A DNA stretch of 11,744 nt from NCBI GenBank assembly GCA_004151065.3, contig NWUY0300014198.1, positions 5,697-17,440 of the forward strand. Reading direction: 5' to 3'. Every line of letters starts with the position of its first letter. Positions within the stretch are counted from its first letter, which is position 1. The translations under genes were made by a program, and so were the position numbers. The notes beneath the pieces were generated by a model. It did no database searches. It was not told where the DNA came from and was given only the letters and a program-made list of their open reading frames with translations. This document shows, piece by piece, positions 7,699 through 11,744 of this stretch. Source of the stretch: Larix sibirica (taxonomy: Eukaryota > Streptophyta > Pinopsida > Pinales > Pinaceae).

Positions 7699-8237
7699 GC
7701 GATAGAATGTTTGAGGTCTTATTGAAAAGAAAATTTCAATATTACTTCATTGAAAGTATAAATTTTTTCTAGTACATTTATATTGATGAATATTTTTAGG
7801 TTGGATTAATGCTACAGTTGCATTAGTGCATAACTCGATGAATGCATAGCTCTGACCTCTGACAAAGTGGCAGAGCACAAGCAATTACTTATTGCATTTA
7901 TTACAATATAACCCTTCACCACCACCGCTCGATCGCCTCTTCTCTTCGGCACCGACTCTCATGCTAACTAGCATTTAGAATATTACTCCTTGAAGGATCA
8001 AAAAGTACCTAGATCAGCCCATGATCAAACTTCAACAAAGAACTCGATGTCGTGGAGTCAACCTATGAACGACCTCAATTGAATCCATATCTTGAATCTA
8101 GATCTGTTACTGATAGCTTTGCAATTAGATTTGCTAGTCAAACCAGGTAAGAAATGTCTGCTACTTTGCAATGAGATTTCCTTTATGTATGTATGAATTT
8201 TTTTAAACTTTTGTAGCATATATCATTCAAAAGTATA

Positions 8238-8288
8238 CACCTACATAAGTAATCTAATTTGCACCTACATAAGTCCCCATCTAATTTG
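8238..8288. repeat. abutting tandem duplication of 24 and 27 bp
   Basis: CACCTACATAAGT-AATCTAATTTG (8238-8261) is followed directly by CACCTACATAAGT-CCCCATCTAATTTG (8262-8288). The copies share both ends and differ by a small substitution and insertion in the middle. It lies inside the proteasome intron. No coding meaning is seen. Confidence 0.85.
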
Positions 8289-8641
8289 CAGAAATTTTGC
8301 CTCCAATTTTGGTGTCACCGTACCTTCCTCCTCTACAACCACTGTCACAACCTCCCCCTCTATGTCTTCCTGTAAAAGGTTCATCTAGTTCTTCAATTTA
8401 TTTTTCTTTAACCTATATTATTCTTGGATCAGTGATCCTAAAAAATTTTCAAATATGGGAACTTCATTCCGAGAAGATACATGTAATGAAGTTACAAAAT
8501 TCCAACATAAATCAGGCAAACTATTGAACAGAATGGTTACAAACTACTTATCTTTAATTTCTATATCAATTGATAACTCACTCTTCAATGCCTGCAATTT
8601 TCAAACATGATTTGTCACTGAATCTAATGCTACCATTTTCA

Positions 8642-8691
8642 AACTTATTAATTTGTTTCTCAATCATAACTGAGAAACATATTAATAAGTT
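8642..8691. repeat. hairpin with 21-bp arms and 8-base loop
   Basis: The arm 8642-8662 pairs with 8671-8691 at 20 of 21 positions; the single T-T mismatch is 8653 with 8680. The outer part is AACTTATTAAT/ATTAATAAGTT, the inner part is TTTCTCA-rich, and the loop is ATCATAAC. Such a short, nearly perfect foldback is shorter than a usual plant microRNA precursor and much shorter than most MITEs, so it may be an old foldback fragment or an inverted duplication. Confidence 0.9.
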
Positions 8692-8829
8692 ATCAATAAT
8701 TGTAGATACATTGTAGTCAGCAATTGTTAGCTTTGATTGCTCAGATAAACAGTGTCAAGGACAAAGGGGGAGGAACATCAAGAAAATAATTTTAGATAAT
8801 AATTGATGACTACAGAAGAAATATGTTAC

Positions 8830-9250
8830 ACATTTATAGATCCAATTGTGAATATGATCCAATCTGGAAATAGTGACTTGTAGTCTCTGAGAGATCTATG
8901 CGGCAATTGGCATTTTGATTGGAAAAGTCAAATGGCCTCCCTTAGAGGGAGGCTACTAATTCAGGTATCTTCAAAAGTTCAAACAAATCCATATTCTTGT
9001 AGAGAAGAGGTGTATTTAAATGAATCCCTTCTTCACATTGACATATTTGCCTTAAATCCTAAATGGTATGATCTGGGACGTAAAAAGTGGCTCCAAAAAT
9101 TATCAAAAGATCATGGGAGGTCTTAAAGTTATCCTAAAGAAGTATTCTATAAATGGCACAAAGGATGTTAGGAGGCAAATCTTGCACATTGTTCAACTCA
9201 ATGCTTACTTCATTAGTATGATGCCAAAGAGGACAAATTATTTCTTGTAT
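8830..9250 (+). pseudogene. degenerate hAT-family transposase fragment
   Basis: The plus frame from 8836 reads FIDPIVNMIQSGNSDL, a stop at 8881, then SLRDLCG. Without frame change it continues to NESLLHIDIFALNPKWYD (to about 9073) and KLSKDH. The DPIVxMI...D...L start and the LHxxxFALNPKWYD...SKDHE block match the region of plant hAT transposases between the catalytic part and the C-terminal dimerisation domain, where related proteins read SPLHxxAxxLNPxxY. Near 9110 the similarity passes to another frame, with MGGLKVILKKYS and KDVRRQ, so there is a frameshift. No terminal inverted repeats or 8-bp target duplications were found, and the dimerisation domain is not visible. It lies antisense inside the last proteasome intron. 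Confidence 0.6.
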
Positions 9251-9349
9251 AAGTGAACCTCAACAGGTAGTTGAGTGTGCACAAGGATAAACTCTAGAGA
9301 TTCAAGTTTCAACCCCAGATACTACAATAATTGTCATTGATTGTAAGTG

Positions 9350-9410
9350 CCTCACCTACTAAGAGGGATGGTCCACAATACCTCAAGTGCTAAGAGACAT
9401 TGGTCCACAT
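9350..9410. repeat. two imperfect tandem units of about 30 bp
   Basis: CCTCACCTACTAAGAGGGATG-GTCCACAA (9350-9378) and CCTCAAGTGCTAAGAGACATTGGTCCACAT (9381-9410) align with several substitutions and one small indel, with period 31. It lies just past the hAT relic and could belong to the untranslated end of that element, but no link is shown. Confidence 0.6.
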
Positions 9411-10273
9411 TAGATTTTTTGACACAATTAAGAGGAACACATTTACCTTTATGAAAGAGTAGAGGCCAGCTCATGGGCATAACATTCTGCTTCGATCAAG
9501 ATTAGCTACAAAATATTTGAAAGCAATGGTATGTCTTTCGGATGTAGAAGCAAAGGATTTATATCATAACAATAGAAAGGATCTTGCTACAATGTTGAAA
9601 TGGTCATAATAGTAGTGCCCATTGACAACATACCTAAGGACAGTATGATATGTTAGGGGCAATCAATTCAATAATTTTTGAGCATCTTAATATTGAAAAT
9701 CAAGGACTTGAATATATCTAATAATTTTGTATCATTGTCGAATGTATTTTCCTATTTTGTAGTTATATAATATGTTGTGGATTTTTTCATATGTTATAAC
9801 CTCAAGTTCGTCCTAAACCCATACCCTCATTTCCACCTACCCCCGTCCCCATATAGAGTAAAAGCATAAATTGCTTTTTAAAGGTAGATGGATACATGTC
9901 TAAATCATAACTATAATACCAAAGGTTAGTCATTCCCATTGCTTGCAAGTTGCAATAGATGGTATCCCCTTATAGATACATAAGTGTGCTTATAGAAATT
10001 GTGAATTATTTCTGATGCTTGTCTTTCTTAGTATCAATTCAGCCTTATTTTATAGGTGATAAGTGACAAGTTGGTGAAATTTTACGTTTCAGCTCAATAT
10101 GGCTAGTGAATTGCCAAGTGACTGCAGATTTGCTAAAAACCCCCACCCTTATTCACCATCATTCTTCTCAATTCCAACTGTCAGATTTTTACAGAGCTTT
10201 TCCCAAGTCTACGTTGAACCCTTGCACTCGAGCCTCATGAAGTCATTCATTGAGTCAAGTTTTTCAACATCGC

Positions 10274-10533
10274 CTAAGATATTAGGATAATAACTCCCAA
10301 TAACCCCAAAAATAACACTATAAAATGATAATATACAATTGCATAAACGAATGCCTATAATAATCTGCTAATATACTTAATCTCACCCATTACTCGTAGC
10401 CAGAGTTCCAAGCCAACCTACTATTTATGTATATTTATACAAGAAAACCTTTATTAAAGTCACACACACAATTGTATATGATCGTTTGATTTGTTATCTA
10501 TGGGTTATTGGGAGTTTCCTCCTAATATCTTAG
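10274..10533. mobile_element. foldback or MITE-like element with long inverted arms
   Basis: The left arm (10274-10341) and right arm (10469-10533) are inverted copies enclosing about 127 bp. Three exact blocks support it: CTAAGATATTAGGA (10274-10287) with 10520-10533, AACTCCCAATAACCC (10292-10306) with 10502-10516, and ATATACAATTG (10331-10341) with 10469-10479. The blocks are in mirrored order, with nearly the same spacing and partial similarity between them. The interior encodes nothing recognisable. No target-site duplication is visible at the arm ends, so the superfamily is unknown. An 11-bp word AGTGACAAGTT at 10062-10072 also has its reverse complement at 10546-10556, so a larger element with a lost or altered left side is possible. 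It lies in the proteasome intron. Confidence 0.7.
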
Positions 10534-11362
10534 AGGTTACTTTGTAACTTGTCACTATTATTATACTTGGGAATGCCATGCTCCTCGTCTATATTTGGCA
10601 GGTTCAGTGGTTATAATGTCTTTGAGTAATTTGGATGATAAGACACTCAACTATACTATGTTTCATTTACATCATTTATAGCACCAAAATACAATCATGC
10701 TGGTTTGACCATACAAAAATAACGTTAATTGCATGTTGGTCACATCTTACTAACACATAACATTAAATGAACACTCAACAGCACAGACCAACATGTAAAC
10801 CAACACACATATATGTAAATTAAAACATGTCCAGAAAGAAAACCTAACCTAGAAAAAATTGAAAAACAGGATAGAAATTTCAGAAACAGGGAAAAGAAAA
10901 AAGGAATTTATTTTTTTGAAAACAGGCTGCAGCAATATCTGAAACAACCTTCATTCTATTTTGATCATCAATTACAGAGTATAGCTCTATTAAGCATACT
11001 ATAGGAAACCACCAGGCCTATTCACTTTAACATTTTCCTTAAAGAAAACTAAGGACCACATATTTATGCAAGAGAATCAAACTTAAAGACATTAACATGT
11101 CTATTGACAAGATTATTTGCTACTGAATAATTCTCAACCATTTATAGAACACATTGGAGACAGCGGAAGAGAAATATTATGCTTCTTGTATATCCTTCAG
11201 AGTCTGACACTATAATAAAGAGATTAAGAATGAAAATATGATAGCTCATATAATGGCAAACCATAGATAGATGACTTGGTCTGACTCATATCAAGAAAGT
11301 AAACATTATAAAAGAAACTTGGTATTATACTGCAATGTTAGCATTTCTGGCTTCTAACATAC

Positions 11363-11453
11363 CTTTTGATGCTGCTTTTTTGATTCATCACAAATCCAGC
11401 TCATTTCCAACTCAAATGCTTTATCCTTTGCTTCATCATGTACTCCGTATATG
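11363..11453 (-). CDS. PAG1: 20S proteasome subunit alpha-7 (PAG1), penultimate coding exon
   Basis: The exon is 91 bp: one base completing a split codon (if the preceding exon ends in AT, the codon is isoleucine), then 30 codons reading IYGVHDEAKDKAFELEMSW, ICDESKK and QHQK. This matches the conserved plant alpha type-3 segment following ...VAKI, almost residue for residue, and the tryptophan and cysteine are in the expected places. The acceptor is TTTCCAG (AG at 11455-11454) and the donor is GTATGT from 11362 downward. The last codon ends the exon in phase 0 and leads into VPADLL of the terminal exon. Exons for roughly the first 195 of about 250 residues would lie to the right of the window; I found none between 11454 and 11744, so the preceding intron is at least 291 bp. 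Both exons are intact, so a working gene is likely, though a processed origin is excluded by the introns and not by expression data. Confidence 0.93.
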
Positions 11454-11744
11454 CTGGAAATGCCATGCATTCCACATACGATCATTATCAAAGAATCAAA
11501 TATGCTTAGGCCATATGGCAAGAACAGAACATTATGTGTATAGCATGCCAGTAGCATTCTAACAGGTACACAAACTTCCACTTTGCAAATGAAAAACAAT
11601 TTGGTAAATAATAGTTTTACTAACTCCACCTCATAGTTTGTTTCTCGTGCCATCTATAAAACAAGAAATAACAAAAAAAATACAATGAAAATGTAAATTC
11701 GGTAAAGTCTGCTGTTATCTATCCTATTTTATGTGCCCATCTGC
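11454..11744 (-). other. PAG1: part of the preceding proteasome intron
   Basis: No further proteasome exon is found here. A T-rich tract ending in TTTTATAG (minus strand, about 11655) looks like a splice acceptor and is followed by an open frame beginning MARETNYEVELVK, but those residues do not match the alpha-7 protein, so it is probably a cryptic site. Confidence 0.55.

Larger units (their letters stand above)
7227..11362 (-). other. PAG1: 4136-bp last intron of the proteasome alpha-7 gene
   Basis: The intron has a GTATGT donor (GT at 11362-11361) and a TTTTTGCAG acceptor (AG at 7228-7227). It joins ...HQK to VPADLL without changing frame. It is far longer than the usual angiosperm intron of a few hundred bases, and much of it is repeat-derived: a hAT relic on the opposite strand (8830-9250), a foldback element (10274-10533), a hairpin (8642-8691) and short tandem duplications. 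Long, repeat-filled introns are typical of gymnosperms. Apart from those features, 7300-8230, 9260-10270 and 10540-11360 show nothing that I can name. Confidence 0.85.

Noticed and set aside
8297-8527. Plus-strand proline- and serine-rich open frame
   Set aside because: Low-complexity composition with no recognisable domain; it could be an N-terminal part of the hAT relic, but nothing ties it to that frame.
10099-10290. Plus-strand 63-residue open frame starting MASELPSDCRF
   Set aside because: No family resemblance, no partner exons, it lies inside the proteasome intron on the other strand, and its end runs into the foldback element arm.
11354-11653. Minus-strand open frame of 99 residues as a single protein
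   Set aside because: Only its last 30 or so residues are real coding sequence (the proteasome exon); the upstream part is intron that happens to be open.
1-11744. CRISPR array, phage defence operon or other multi-gene bacterial system
   Set aside because: No regularly spaced repeats with unique spacers and no operon of long genes; the splice sites and plant-type elements point to a plant nuclear genome.

Overview
This window looks like nuclear DNA of a large-genome seed plant, probably a gymnosperm. It is AT-rich, carries several decayed transposable elements, has no bacterial-style operons, and its one recognisable host gene has a conserved plant protein end split by an intron of about 4.1 kb. 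The gymnosperm assignment is inference from the intron length and from the style of the LINE proteins. Two single N bases (3059 and 4482) show that the sequence is a draft assembly.

Layout. Positions 1-957 are non-coding, with short degenerate tandem repeats. Positions 958 to about 2880 (minus strand) hold a 5'-truncated, heavily mutated L1-type LINE: the end of reverse transcriptase, a linker region, a zf-RVT zinc finger and an RNase H domain, broken by frameshifts, stops and loss of two RNase H catalytic aspartates. Positions 3484-4431 are a candidate solo LTR (TGTAA...TTACA ends, AAACA on both flanks) with a G-rich inner part and a 60-bp direct repeat. Its right end lies in a 131-bp near-identical tandem duplication (4351-4613) with an N exactly at the junction, probably an assembly join error. 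Positions 4614-7154 are mostly unassigned, with one eroded coding-like stretch (5221-5645), one exon-like interval (6173-6228) and a perfect 14-bp-arm hairpin (6391-6433).

The main result is on the minus strand from 7155 to 11453: the last two coding exons of a 20S proteasome alpha-7 subunit gene (plant PAG1, proteasome subunit alpha type-3). The penultimate exon is 11363-11453 and the terminal exon is 7155-7226. They join in phase 0 into 53 residues that match the conserved plant C-terminus. The rest of the gene lies beyond the right edge of the window.

The intervening intron (7227-11362) has collected an eroded hAT-type transposase on the opposite strand (about 8830-9250), a foldback/MITE-like element with 65-68 bp inverted arms (10274-10533), a hairpin with 21-bp arms (8642-8691) and small tandem duplications. 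I found no CRISPR array, tRNA, rRNA or intact mobile element, and nothing that supports an undescribed multi-gene system. The notable points are the gene fragment recovered from 91-bp and 72-bp exons, the insertions inside its intron, and the probable assembly artefact.
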